From assembly GCF_013009075.1 (NCBI RefSeq), contig NZ_CP053108.1:2418001-2482000 (forward strand): 64,000 nucleotides of DNA. Direction: 5' to 3'. The position numbers were made by a program, and so were the translations under genes. The notes under the pieces are model-generated. The model was not told the DNA's origin. It saw only the letters and a program-made list of their open reading frames with translations, and did not search any database. Within the stretch, counting starts at the first letter, position 1. The number at the start of each line of letters is the position of its first letter. Positions 31,086 to 38,595 of the stretch are shown here, piece after piece. The DNA is from Halomonas sp. TA22. Lineage in GTDB: Bacteria > Pseudomonadota > Gammaproteobacteria > Pseudomonadales > Halomonadaceae.

Positions 31086-31967
31086 ATGGCCCAGTTAATT
31101 TTATTAGGAGCAGGGGCCAGTTTTGGCAGCGAAGATGCCGAGCCAAGACCTCCATTAGGCAACTCTTTGTTTGATTGTTTAGAGAAAAGAAATGGTATCG
31201 CCTCGACCTTTCCTGAAGAATTGAAAATCGAGTTTAGGAAAAATTTTGAGATAGGCATGGCTAAGTATGATGAGTGGAGTAGCCGTAATATAATGCAGTT
31301 CCAGCGAGAACTTTCGTCATTCTTGGCGGAGTTTAGCCCGAGCCCCAACAATACGTATATTAAGATGCTTTCTACGCTGGGGGTTAAGAGGTTTGTATAC
31401 TGCTCTTTAAATTATGACCTTATGCTAGAACTCGCTGCATTGAGACTGGGCATGGCAACAACTTATTCGCAAGAAAAAGGGCATGGAATGAGACTGTTGA
31501 AAGTACATGGGTCTTCGAATTTCTGGCCTGCTCTGCCTCCACGCTATTTCTCCAATTCAACCTTCAAAAACAATGGAATCGACTTGGAAGTCGGGATAAA
31601 GCCTGTATCTCAGGAAGATGCTTTATATAAGTCTTTAACGGAAAACAGTATTGCCCCAGCAATGTGTGTTTATGCAGAGGGGAAGCGCGCCAACGTTTCT
31701 AGCACATACATAAAAAAACAGCAGGAAATGTGGTTTCATCAGCTGGAGAAAAGTCCTCGTATATTCGTTAGCGGTGTCAGGGTTAATGCTAACGACGACC
31801 ATATCTGGGGCGCAATAGGCCGAAGAAAGTTAGATGTATACTATTATGGTTTAGAAAACGATCATGATGAGTTCATCGATTGGAAAGCGCAGCATGAAAA
31901 AAAGAACGCCTTTTTTAAGTTAGCCGATTTTTCCCAAGCAATTGATTTTATAAACGCTAGAATTTAA
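31086..31967 (+). CDS. SIR2-like domain protein, candidate NAD+-targeting defence effector
   Basis: A 293-aa protein with the signature of bacterial SIR2-like domains: GAGASFGS (8-15) for NAD binding, Asn109-Tyr110-Asp111 (LNYDLMLE), KVHGSSN with His141, and a late Rossmann-type strand VSGVRVNANDDHIW (about 228-241). Such proteins are NADases in several antiphage systems. No second effector domain is visible, so it would be a one-domain protein. AT-rich and on the plus strand within a minus-strand operon. GGAGGAG precedes the ATG. Activity is inferred; the family is well characterised. Confidence 0.85.
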   Translation: MAQLILLGAGASFGSEDAEPRPPLGNSLFDCLEKRNGIASTFPEELKIEFRKNFEIGMAKYDEWSSRNIMQFQRELSSFLAEFSPSPNNTYIKMLSTLGVKRFVYCSLNYDLMLELAALRLGMATTYSQEKGHGMRLLKVHGSSNFWPALPPRYFSNSTFKNNGIDLEVGIKPVSQEDALYKSLTENSIAPAMCVYAEGKRANVSSTYIKKQQEMWFHQLEKSPRIFVSGVRVNANDDHIWGAIGRRKLDVYYYGLENDHDEFIDWKAQHEKKNAFFKLADFSQAIDFINARI

Positions 31968-32072
31968 TCATCACTCGCTCAGAGACTGATTGAATTCGTT
32001 GCCGCGTGACGTGCGGCGTACGGCCACCGCCTCCAGCCTTCCAGGGCTGGCTGCGCTGGGTGATAAGATCGA

Positions 32073-32603
32073 TCAAGCCGCAGAATGGCGACCTGGTTTC
32101 AAGTGGAATTGCGGAAGCGGGGGGTGATCGGCATTGGCCGCTTCCCCGTGTTCGTCATGCCAGGCCTTATGGCAGGGCGGGCATAGCCAGCGAACATCAA
32201 GCTGGCGTAGGTAGTCGTCGTGGTGGGCGTGGATTCGCCCTTTGCTTGTCCCGCATCCCTCGCAGGAGCTTTTTCGCTTGAGTCGCCCATCGTGCAGCGC
32301 CTTGCTGACCCGGTTATGGGCCTGAAGCTTGATCGGGTTGCGCTGGCGGTACTTCGAGGTACCGCGTTTGATGGCCTCTTTGCCCTCGGGTGTCTTTTGG
32401 TAGCGCTCCCTGGCGGTAACGCGATGAGGAAGCATGGCTCGTTGTCGGTCGTACTGACGGTAATAGCCGATATTCTCTTCCCTGTTCTGGCGAACCCTGG
32501 CCTTGCGGCACTTCTTGCAAGTGGTGTCTCGCCTTCCGTCTCGACCTGTCTTATAAAACCCATCAAGCGGCTTTTCCTCGCCGCACTTATGGCATGTCTT
32601 CAT
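32073..32603 (-). CDS. Zinc-finger/HNH-like phage protein
   Basis: A 176-aa basic protein. The N-terminus has CHKCGEEKPLDGFY and CKKCRKARVR, a zinc ribbon frequent in phage HNH-type proteins. The C-terminal half has CEGCG, then IHAHHDDY and CPPCHKAWHDEH, the layout of a degenerate HNH/His-Me finger nuclease. A GGAGGA site precedes the ATG. Role unknown; may be a free-standing endonuclease. Confidence 0.82.
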   Translation of the reverse strand: MKTCHKCGEEKPLDGFYKTGRDGRRDTTCKKCRKARVRQNREENIGYYRQYDRQRAMLPHRVTARERYQKTPEGKEAIKRGTSKYRQRNPIKLQAHNRVSKALHDGRLKRKSSCEGCGTSKGRIHAHHDDYLRQLDVRWLCPPCHKAWHDEHGEAANADHPPLPQFHLKPGRHSAA

Positions 32604-32627
32604 GAGACATCCTCCATGCAGATACAG

Positions 32628-32650
32628 AAAAGGCCGCTCAGTGGCGGCCT
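32628..32650 (-). terminator. Terminator after ssb
   Basis: On the minus strand AGGCCGC (complement of 32644-32650) pairs with GCGGCCT (32631-32637) around TCAGTG-type loop, then TTTT. It lies 22 bp beyond the ssb stop. Confidence 0.8.
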
Positions 32651-32672
32651 ATATGGTCAGTTAACGAGCCAG

Positions 32673-33206
32673 TCAGAACGGGATCTCTGAGTCAAAGTCG
32701 TCGAAGCTGCCCGGATTCGGCGCCCCGTAGTTCGCCTGATTGGCCTGGCCTTGGGGTGGGCGCTGGTTATTGCCTTGTTGCCCCTGCTGGGGAGCCCCGG
32801 CTTGCTGGCCATAGCCGCCCTGAGGTTGACCGCCTCCGTATCCGCCTTGCTGCCCGCCCTGGCCGCCGCTGCGGGTGTCGAGCATCTGCATGTCATTGGC
32901 GACGATCTCTGTGCTGTAGCGGTCCTGGCCGTCCTGGCCTTGCCACTTGCGGGTTTGCAGGCGGCCTTCGATGTAGATGCGCGAGCCTTTCTTGACGTAC
33001 TGCTGGGCGATCTCGGCGAGCTTGTTGAACAGGATCACGCTATGCCACTCGGTACGTTCCTGCTTCTGGCCGCTCTGCTTGTCGGTCCAGCTGTCAGTGG
33101 TGGCGATGCGCAGATTAGCCACCGGTTTTCCCGATGGCATGAATCGGACGTCAGGGTCCTGACCAAGATTGCCGATCAGGATGACTTTGTTGACGCCTCT
33201 GGCCAT
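32673..33206 (-). CDS. ssb: Phage single-stranded DNA-binding protein
   Basis: A 177-aa SSB with the OB fold at 1-110 ([21 protein letters not shown], then [32 protein letters not shown]). A Gly/Gln-rich linker and the acidic tip DFDSEIPF follow; the tip recruits repair and replication proteins. It is in the leftward early operon with the annealing protein, suggesting a recombination role. Confidence 0.96.
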   Translation of the reverse strand: MARGVNKVILIGNLGQDPDVRFMPSGKPVANLRIATTDSWTDKQSGQKQERTEWHSVILFNKLAEIAQQYVKKGSRIYIEGRLQTRKWQGQDGQDRYSTEIVANDMQMLDTRSGGQGGQQGGYGGGQPQGGYGQQAGAPQQGQQGNNQRPPQGQANQANYGAPNPGSFDDFDSEIPF

Positions 33207-33250
33207 AAGTTCGTCCTTCTAATAGAAGGGCCCCGCAGGACCCCATGAGA

Positions 33251-34048
33251 TCAAGGGTTGAAGGTGCCGAGCAGGCATTCGCACTCAGGCAGGGTGCGAG
33301 TGATATCGCCAGCGAACTCCTTGGCGATTTCCTTTTCTGCTGACTCTAGCGCCATGGCGCGCAAGCGGAAGCTGGGGCCGCCCTTGGTGATCGTGGCCAC
33401 GCGCATGGCAAAGTCACGCTCTGCCAGGCCCTCGTAGGGGGGCAGCGTCCAAGTGATGACCGTGGGCAGCCGCTCGGCCTGCTTCACGGTGACCTTGTTC
33501 ATGACGCCGATCTGCGAGCTGTGCTCCTGCTTCTCGCTGTCGATGCTGGTCAGGTCATCGATCGATACCTTGCGGAAGGCGTGAATCACCTTGCTCTTCT
33601 CAAGCTTCTCGCCGTTCTTGTTGAGGAAGGTCATCAAGTGACCCCAGTCCTCGATCAATTCGACCATCTTCTCTTGGTCATAGGAGGAACCGTCAGCGAC
33701 GTGGAAGGCGGCGAATTCTGGCGTCTTCGGCAGCGTGAGGGTGGCACTGTGCTCGCAGTGCCCCGGCGCGGCCTGACCGCCAATATCGAGGAAGGTGCGG
33801 GCGGCCATGCGATCCTGGTCAATGAATACCGGCACGCCTGCCGACGCCCAGATTCCCACGTAGCGAAGGAACGCGGCCAAATCCTGCGTCTGGTACTTCC
33901 CGCGGAACCGGCGGCGGTGGGGCTGGTACTGCTCGAGGTCGGCGAGGTTGAACTGGTCGCCCATGATCAGGGCGTTTCCCTCGGCGACTTCGGTCCCCGT
34001 CTTGTGGGACTGTTCGAGGTGCTGCAGCGCTTCTTTGGTCAGACTCAT
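33251..34048 (-). CDS. DUF2303 family (YfdQ-like) phage protein
   Basis: A 265-aa protein with the DUF2303 pattern: RRRFRGKYQTQDLAAFLRYV near residue 45, a central GHCEHSATLTLPKTPEF, and a C-terminal FRLRAMALESAEKEIAKEF. Homologues such as E. coli YfdQ sit in prophage early operons. Function not established. Start overlaps the stop of the upstream gene (ATGA). Confidence 0.88.
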   Translation of the reverse strand: MSLTKEALQHLEQSHKTGTEVAEGNALIMGDQFNLADLEQYQPHRRRFRGKYQTQDLAAFLRYVGIWASAGVPVFIDQDRMAARTFLDIGGQAAPGHCEHSATLTLPKTPEFAAFHVADGSSYDQEKMVELIEDWGHLMTFLNKNGEKLEKSKVIHAFRKVSIDDLTSIDSEKQEHSSQIGVMNKVTVKQAERLPTVITWTLPPYEGLAERDFAMRVATITKGGPSFRLRAMALESAEKEIAKEFAGDITRTLPECECLLGTFNP

Positions 34049-34410
34049 TGGTCATTCTCCTGCGTCTGGTGCTTGATCTTGCGATGCGGATGGCCGAAGG
34101 CATCCAGTTGGTTTTTCGGCTCCAGCGTCATCTCGCCGCCTTGGTTTACGTACATCACCGTTTCGGTGGTGTGAGTCTCTGACTGATCGCCGTGAGCGGT
34201 CGGGATCTTGAAGGCCAGCTTGTGCAAGATGGCGCACTGCGTGCCCTTGCCGATGTTGTTAACCTCGAAGTCAATGCTGACCTTGGCCTTCTTCTTTGGG
34301 TTGTCGGTAGCGGCTGCAGCGGCATGGCTCAGGATGACGCCCAGGCGTTCAGCCAATACGCCGCCGTCCAGGTCCTCAATGAACCTGGATACATCTGTTG
34401 GATGGGACAT
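34045..34410 (-). CDS. Hypothetical early phage protein
   Basis: A 121-aa product, not recognised by name; it resembles proteins that accompany DUF2303 genes. Conserved-looking segments are FIEDLDGGVLAERLGVILS and VSIDFEVNNIGKGTQCAILHKLAF. Start ATG 34410 is favoured over an upstream extension that overlaps the next gene's end. Stop overlaps the DUF2303 start. Confidence 0.78.
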   Translation of the reverse strand: MSHPTDVSRFIEDLDGGVLAERLGVILSHAAAAATDNPKKKAKVSIDFEVNNIGKGTQCAILHKLAFKIPTAHGDQSETHTTETVMYVNQGGEMTLEPKNQLDAFGHPHRKIKHQTQENDQ

Positions 34411-34456
34411 TGCGGGTACCTCGTGGGGAAGAAGGGGCCACCTGGCCCCGGGGTGG

Positions 34457-35419
34457 TTAGGCGGCCTTGAGCGAGGCCATGGCGATGTCGTAGCCGGTCC
34501 AGTTGTCCACGCCGGCATCCAGCAGGGCGTAGAGCTTCACCTGGTCTGAGAGCAGCTGCTCGTATTCCTTCTTCGTGATGGTGACCGTCTCGGGTTGGGC
34601 GATCTGGCTGGCCGGCTTGAAGTTCGCTGCGTCGGCATTGAGGCGGCTGGTGTCGATCGGTTGGTGCGCAGCGGACGGGCTCTCCTCGACAGGCTCGGCC
34701 GGCTGTTCAGCTTGCGCCTTGGCTGCTTCCTGTTCGGCCTTGAATCGGCGCAGCTCTTCGAGTTCGGCCTGCTCGGCGGCGCGTCGCTCCTCTTCCTCCC
34801 GCAACTGGCGGCGCTGGGTCTCTATCTCGGCTTGCTCCGCCGCCATGCGCTCACGCTCAAGGGTGGAGGCGTGAATGTCGGCGATCTTACGGATTACCTC
34901 TGCTCGAGCGTCTTCCGCTTCGTTTGTCACATCGAAATAGTCACCGGTATTGATACGCTCCGCGGCTTCATGAAGATCGGCCAGAGCGTTGGAATCGAGC
35001 CCCTGCGCGGTGTCAAGGAACGACCATATTTCCCTCTGGATTCGCTCACGCAACCGTGCAATGCGTTCTTCCTTCTTCCGCGCCTCGGCTTCGTCTACGT
35101 CGCGCTTGGCGTTGCGGTGTGGCCCTTCGAGCTGTTCGATCTCCCCGATCAGCCCCTTGGCATATTGGTTGACCTGTTCGATGAAGTCGCGATGGGGCTT
35201 GGTGATCGCCAGGCGGGCCTTGTCGGTACCAGTGCGGTACTTGGTCAGCTCCTTGAGCGAGGTCTTGCCTCGCTCGTAACCTTCCTTGCTGGTGTAGTCC
35301 GGCACGGTGCCGTGCTTGGCGCGGAGCTCGGCCATGGCGGCCTCGACGCGGTTGAGCTCCACCAGTTCGCTGGCATAGGCCTGGGGTGAAGTGTCGAGTT
35401 TCTCTGCTGCGTTACCCAT
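34457..35419 (-). CDS. Coiled-coil early phage protein
   Basis: A 320-aa product that resembles phage DUF1351-like or recombination-associated coiled-coil proteins. Residues about 1-90 are mixed helix, about 90-240 are strongly charged coiled coil (RKKEERIARLRERIQ; then a long Glu/Arg/Ala stretch). The C-terminus (ITKKEYEQLLSDQVKLYAL) is a short conserved-looking helix. It overlaps the annealing-protein gene by 8 nt. Probable partner in phage recombination; inferred from position only. Confidence 0.75.
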   Translation of the reverse strand: MGNAAEKLDTSPQAYASELVELNRVEAAMAELRAKHGTVPDYTSKEGYERGKTSLKELTKYRTGTDKARLAITKPHRDFIEQVNQYAKGLIGEIEQLEGPHRNAKRDVDEAEARKKEERIARLRERIQREIWSFLDTAQGLDSNALADLHEAAERINTGDYFDVTNEAEDARAEVIRKIADIHASTLERERMAAEQAEIETQRRQLREEEERRAAEQAELEELRRFKAEQEAAKAQAEQPAEPVEESPSAAHQPIDTSRLNADAANFKPASQIAQPETVTITKKEYEQLLSDQVKLYALLDAGVDNWTGYDIAMASLKAA

Positions 35420-36185
35420 GGGTCGTTTCCTCTTGTGTCTGTTTGCGTTCGGCGTGGACGCGCTCAATGCCGTCCTCGGCGGCCTTGCGGATCATGTCGG
35501 AACCGCGTGCAGGACCGACCCGGGCGACGCTGGCCCGGTCGGTAATCCGTTGGAGCATGGTGTCCGCTGCAAGCTGGATGCTGCGTGGGTGAGGGATCTT
35601 GGTGCGCAGGGTGTCGCACTCGCGCTTGAGCCAGTCGGCGTACTCGTCGCGATACTTCTGCAGCTCGGCATCGAAGTCTTCGGCCTTCTCTAGGCGCGTC
35701 TCGGCTTCGCGGAGTTTCACGTACCCCTGATCATCGAACAGGCCGGTGTAGATATCAGCAGCAAAGCCCAGCAGGGAAAGGCACTTCTTCATGGCGTCGG
35801 TGACCGACTTCTTGGGCGCCTCGCCATCGGTGATGAACTTGCCGTTGTTGGTCATGTAGACCGCGCGGGTATGGCCGAACTGCGTGACCTCGCCGCGCTT
35901 CCCTTCCCACTCGTACCAGAGCGTCAGCTGGCAGGTGTGGGTCTGCTCATAGCCGATGACCTGTTCTTTCAGCATCACCGGAGCGCCCTGGTCGAAACGG
36001 TCAACGTCGATCCGGTAACCCCATCCGATCCCGACAGTGCCGAAAATTTTCGTGGCCAGCTTGACCATGTGCATGGTGTCGATGGCGGTGATGTTCTGGC
36101 CATTAACCTTGGCGGGCTTGACCGCATCGGTAGGCGTCTTCTCTACCCGGCTCCATATCGCCAGGTGGTCGTTTGTCTGCGTCAT
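35412..36185 (-). CDS. Probable single-strand annealing protein (Rad52-like)
   Basis: A 257-aa product with features of Rad52-superfamily phage annealing proteins: TAIDTMHMVKLATKIFGTVGIGWGYRI, an internal strand-rich region, and the signature KKSVTDAMKKCLSLLGFAADIYTGLFDD. These proteins anneal complementary single strands during phage recombination. Neighbours (ssb, coiled-coil protein) fit a recombination module. Assignment is by motif memory, so moderate confidence. Confidence 0.7.
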   Translation of the reverse strand: MTQTNDHLAIWSRVEKTPTDAVKPAKVNGQNITAIDTMHMVKLATKIFGTVGIGWGYRIDVDRFDQGAPVMLKEQVIGYEQTHTCQLTLWYEWEGKRGEVTQFGHTRAVYMTNNGKFITDGEAPKKSVTDAMKKCLSLLGFAADIYTGLFDDQGYVKLREAETRLEKAEDFDAELQKYRDEYADWLKRECDTLRTKIPHPRSIQLAADTMLQRITDRASVARVGPARGSDMIRKAAEDGIERVHAERKQTQEETTHG

Positions 36186-36195
36186 GGTTGCCTCC

Positions 36196-36492
36196 TCACG
36201 CCGCGTAGCTCACGGCCTCTTCGTATTGGTCTTCGGCTACCTGCTTCGCCCAGGCCTTGAGCTCCGCCCGGCCGTCATCGGTGGTGATGTAGTGCTCGAT
36301 CAGGTGGGCGATGGTGGTGCCGAGCGTGAGCTTGTCGTACCAGCAGCCCAGCAAGCCCTCGTCACGGACATGCTCGGCGAAGGAGAGCAGGGCATCGGGG
36401 TTGCACTCTTCAACGGCCTGGACGATCTCGGCGGCACGCTGCGATACGTCGAAAGGGTGGCCGCGGGTGGGGATGTTGACGATCATGTTCAT
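36196..36492 (-). CDS. Small hypothetical early phage protein
   Basis: A 98-aa mostly helical product, not recognised (HPFDVSQRAAEIVQAVEECNPDALLSFAEHV). Start at ATG 36492 overlaps the end of the upstream gene (ATGA). Part of a tight chain of small leftward genes. Confidence 0.72.
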   Translation of the reverse strand: MNMIVNIPTRGHPFDVSQRAAEIVQAVEECNPDALLSFAEHVRDEGLLGCWYDKLTLGTTIAHLIEHYITTDDGRAELKAWAKQVAEDQYEEAVSYAA

Positions 36493-36761
36493 GCCGCCTT
36501 CTCCTGCCGGTTTAACGCAATCCAACTCGCTAGCATGTCGCGCTGCTGGGCCAGGGTGGTGCCGAGCTCTTCGGGCAACACCACTTCGCTGTCGTGCAGC
36601 GGCTGGGAATTGTCGTCGATCACTCGCACCCAGCTGGTGATGATCCCGAAGCTCGGCATCGGCCGAGTCTCGTGGTAGACCGTGCGGCCCGTTTGCTCGC
36701 CGGCAGCCAGTGCTAGGCTCTGGATCTGCTGCAGCAGTTCGCGCTGTTCAGTCGTGATCAT
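36489..36761 (-). CDS. Small hypothetical early phage protein
   Basis: A 90-aa product, not recognised. It starts MITTEQRELLQQIQSLALAAGEQ and ends in a helical LAQQRDMLASWIALNRQEKAA. The upstream gene ends inside its start region, and its stop overlaps the next start. Confidence 0.68.
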   Translation of the reverse strand: MITTEQRELLQQIQSLALAAGEQTGRTVYHETRPMPSFGIITSWVRVIDDNSQPLHDSEVVLPEELGTTLAQQRDMLASWIALNRQEKAA

Positions 36762-36936
36762 TGAGAAACTCCTGACAGGTGGACGGCACGTCCTCAAATG
36801 GAATGAGCTCGATGGTGATTCGGTACATGCGGCCATGCAGCAAGAAGGGCTCGCTGGTTCTGTCTCGTCCGTGATCGATCAGCATCTGCTGGGCCAGGGC
36901 GGATTGGGCAACGTGGCGGGGGATGGCGTGCTTCAT
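36748..36936 (-). CDS. Small hypothetical early phage protein
   Basis: A 62-aa product beginning MKHAIPRHVAQSALAQQMLID. GGAGGG sits 5 nt before the ATG at 36936, and that ATG overlaps the upstream stop (ATGA), which supports translation. Not recognised. Confidence 0.65.
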   Translation of the reverse strand: MKHAIPRHVAQSALAQQMLIDHGRDRTSEPFLLHGRMYRITIELIPFEDVPSTCQEFLNDHD

Positions 36937-37142
36937 GACACCCTCCATAGCTGCAGCAGGGGCGGTTTCTGGCCGTTGCGCCGTTGCACGTACTCCGCCT
37001 CACGCCGGGCGTTCTCGACCTGCTGAATGCTGGCCGGGCCGCTGTCGAGCACGCGGCGGGCGAGCTCGACGGGGCGTGCGGTTAATCGTGAGTGGGTGCC
37101 CAGCCGGAACCGGGCAACATCTGCTGTTTGGATCGTGTTCAT
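36933..37142 (-). CDS. Small hypothetical protein, first gene of the leftward early operon
   Basis: A 69-aa basic product (MNTIQTADVARFRLGTHSRL) with GGAGT upstream of the ATG. It is the first gene after the pL leader and its terminator, the slot taken by N in lambda. It is not visibly similar to N, although it is small and basic, so an antiterminator role is possible but unproven. Confidence 0.65.
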   Translation of the reverse strand: MNTIQTADVARFRLGTHSRLTARPVELARRVLDSGPASIQQVENARREAEYVQRRNGQKPPLLQLWRVS

Positions 37143-37158
37143 GGCTGGACTCCGGAAT

Positions 37159-37180
37159 AAAAAAGCCCTCTGGTGAGGGC
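37159..37180 (-). terminator. Early leftward terminator (tL-like) at the end of the pL leader
   Basis: On the minus strand GCCCTC-ACCA-GAGGGC (37180-37165) is followed by TTTTTT (37164-37159). It lies before the first operon gene, so transcripts from pL must read through it to express the operon. Confidence 0.9.
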
Positions 37181-37594
37181 AATACGCAGGGAATTGATGA
37201 GGCGATGCGTCACCAGCATCGATAAGCAGGCTCCACCGGGGCGCTACCCCCGCTTACTTCCGGGCCGTGGTTTTTACGTACACGTCCGCCGATTCGGACA
37301 CAGGACGTTTTCCCGGTCTTTCCTATCCCGACGGTGCAGCTCGCTTGAGCACGGAACCTGCTTATCGATGGCCCCTGTTGCCAAGGGCCAGCATTCCCAC
37401 GTCATGGCATCGCTTTCTGCCGTGCTGCCTGCACCTGCTGGGGGCTAGCCTCTCGGCATGGCCCAGCAGCCCGCTAGGGCGTGACGTGATCGCCTACACG
37501 GCACTTGCCGGTAGTCGCCCCTGTATTCCTGGGGAAGGATTGATAGCGGATTTAAAGAGCGTCGGCCTGGTAGGGCCGTGTGTTGCTACCTACG
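37181..37594 (-). ncRNA. Structured untranslated leader of the pL transcript
   Basis: About 415 nt between the predicted pL start and the terminator carry no convincing gene on the minus strand. A long-range inverted repeat (CATCGATAAGCAGG at 37217-37230 and its complement at 37357-37370) would close a 126-nt domain. Inside it is GTCCG/CGGAC around 37285-37300, and another hairpin forms near 37493-37513 (CTAC-CGGCA with TGCCG-GTAG). Combined with boxA at the start and a terminator at the end, it looks like an antitermination leader similar in idea to HK022 put or lambda nut. Plus-strand open frames here lack ribosome sites and family similarity. Confidence 0.55.
37550..37578 (-). promoter_or_regulatory. 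boxA antitermination element with upstream hairpin
   Basis: Minus strand CGCTCTTTAAAT (37561-37550) matches boxA of rRNA operons (TGCTCTTTAACA) and lambda nut sites (CGCTCTTA). A hairpin CGGCC-CTACCA-GGCCG (37578-37563) directly precedes it. boxA binds NusB/S10, favouring processive antitermination. It starts about 33 nt into the predicted pL transcript. Confidence 0.75.
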
Positions 37595-37600
37595 CTTCCA

Positions 37601-37661
37601 ACTTTAAGCATGCTTAAGTATCTCGTCAAGCTTCTGCTGAAAACAATTTCAGAATGCTTAA
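37601..37661 (-). promoter_or_regulatory. Leftward early promoter pL with three operators (oL)
   Basis: On the minus strand TTGACG (37629-37624) and TAAAGT (37606-37601) are spaced 17 bp. A perfect 14-bp palindrome TTAAGCATGCTTAA (37604-37617) covers the -10 spacer. A second site TTCAGAATGCTTAA (37648-37661) matches 12 of 14. A half site TCAAGC lies between (37626-37631). Centres fall at about 37610.5, 37632.5 and 37654.5, equal 22-bp steps. The same palindrome occurs at oR, so CI and Cro should bind both. Confidence 0.85.
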
Positions 37662-37672
37662 TTCCAGGAGGC

Positions 37673-37698
37673 AAAAAACCCGCCTCGGTGGGCGGGTT
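37673..37698 (-). terminator. Terminator of the cI-side cargo genes
   Basis: On the minus strand AACCCGCC-type stem (complement of 37691-37698) pairs with GGCGGGTT, then TTTTTT (37678-37673). It isolates the lysogenic transcript from pL just downstream. Confidence 0.9.
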
Positions 37699-37715
37699 GG
37701 AGAAGCTGCTAGAGG

Positions 37716-37964
37716 TCAGAAGCAGCGCTTTGCTATGTCAGGCACTGGCTCTTGCTGGGGTAAGTCGATGTTGTCAATCAATTCTTCAAGATGCTCAACA
37801 TAACAGTTGCAGATTTGGTGTGCCTTTCGCTTCCCATAACCTAAAGTGCGCATGCTTTGGATGCAGTCTTCTCGATCCTCTGCAAGGAGCTGCTCTCTTG
37901 TAGGTGGCTCGACCGGTGCAGCTACAGCCAACGTGAAAAGCATGGAAAAGAGCATAATTATCAC
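37716..37964 (-). CDS. Small secreted protein, cargo in the lysogenic group
   Basis: An 82-aa product with a hydrophobic signal-like N-terminus (MLFSMLFTLAVAA, cleavage likely after AAP) and a mature part with Cys at DCIQSMRTLGY, ICNCYVEHLEELI and KRCF. Not recognised. Start is the GTG at 37964, which overlaps the upstream stop (GTGA), or the ATG at 37955. It is coupled to the Cys-rich gene upstream. Confidence 0.65.
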   Translation of the reverse strand: MIIMLFSMLFTLAVAAPVEPPTREQLLAEDREDCIQSMRTLGYGKRKAHQICNCYVEHLEELIDNIDLPQQEPVPDIAKRCF

Positions 37965-38263
37965 CCATTGCAGGCACAGCCACGAGGCTGGCGACAGGTA
38001 TAGCTACGGCTGATGCATGAGTTGCCGCATGCTTTTCCTTTACGGCATACCCTGCAACAACCTTGGGCGAGCATGAGGCTGCCACTATCCATTTCCTGGA
38101 TTTCGACGCAGTCACCGTCGAGTTGGAGCTCTTGGGTAAGTGCTTGAACAGAAGAAGCTGGACTATCCGCTTGGTGATCGATGGATTGCGGGGGAGGTTG
38201 GGCTGCCTGAACTGCGAACGAAAAGAGGAGAGCGGTGCATAACACCACGATGCGCTGAAGCAT
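37961..38263 (-). CDS. Small Cys-rich secreted protein
   Basis: A 100-aa product with a signal peptide (MLQRIVVLCTALLFSFAVQAA) and a C-terminal Cys module CCRVCRKGKACGNSCISRSYTC ending GCACNG. This GKACG(N/D)SCI pattern is recalled from small periplasmic proteins in many bacteria and prophages; function unknown. ATG 38263 is chosen because it begins the signal peptide. It lies downstream of a terminator that follows the membrane-protein gene, so it probably has its own promoter. Confidence 0.75.
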   Translation of the reverse strand: MLQRIVVLCTALLFSFAVQAAQPPPQSIDHQADSPASSVQALTQELQLDGDCVEIQEMDSGSLMLAQGCCRVCRKGKACGNSCISRSYTCRQPRGCACNG

Positions 38264-38336
38264 AGTCTGGTCCCTTGCGTATGAGTTATATAGGCCACTT
38301 CGTTTGGGTGGCTTCATACCAAGAATAGCAGGAAAT

Positions 38337-38362
38337 AAAAAACCCGCCCCGGTGGGCGGGTT
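38337..38362 (-). terminator. Terminator after the cI-linked membrane protein
   Basis: On the minus strand AACCCGCCC-type stem (38354-38362) pairs with its complement (38341-38349) and is followed by TTTTTT (38342-38337). Nearly the same sequence as the terminator at 37673-37698. Confidence 0.88.
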
Positions 38363-38380
38363 AGGAGAAGGAGTGGTTTA

Positions 38381-38590
38381 TTACGGTGCTAGGTTGCGGC
38401 AAATCCGAGCAATACCGGAATCCATGCCGGATGCTTGAACACGCTCGATGTAATAGGCCAGGCAATGATCAAAGCTTTTGAAGGCCTCAGCAGGCCCCAC
38501 TGCCATCTGTGGCGCAGTCAACCTACCAGCAGTGAACCCTATGGCAAGTGCGATCATGATCACACCTATTGCTTTGATATCAATGTTCAT
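38381..38590 (-). CDS. Small membrane protein directly downstream of cI
   Basis: A 69-aa product with one N-terminal membrane helix (about 7-27, IGVIMIALAIGFTAGRL) and a short outside part containing two Cys (DHCLAYYIERV, ARICRNLAP). It starts 5 bp after the cI stop and ends at a terminator, so it is co-transcribed with cI in the lysogen, the place of rex-type genes in lambda. An exclusion role is possible but not shown. Confidence 0.68.
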   Translation of the reverse strand: MNIDIKAIGVIMIALAIGFTAGRLTAPQMAVGPAEAFKSFDHCLAYYIERVQASGMDSGIARICRNLAP

Positions 38591-38595
38591 TCCAA

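Noticed and set aside
31020-31090. Promoters for the divergent methyltransferase and SIR2-like genes
   Set aside because: The 32-bp gap holds no convincing -35/-10 pair; any promoters must lie inside the opposite genes.
37267-37617. A 116-codon plus-strand open frame in the pL leader
   Set aside because: It lacks a ribosome site and family similarity and runs against the early operon; the region fits an untranslated leader better.
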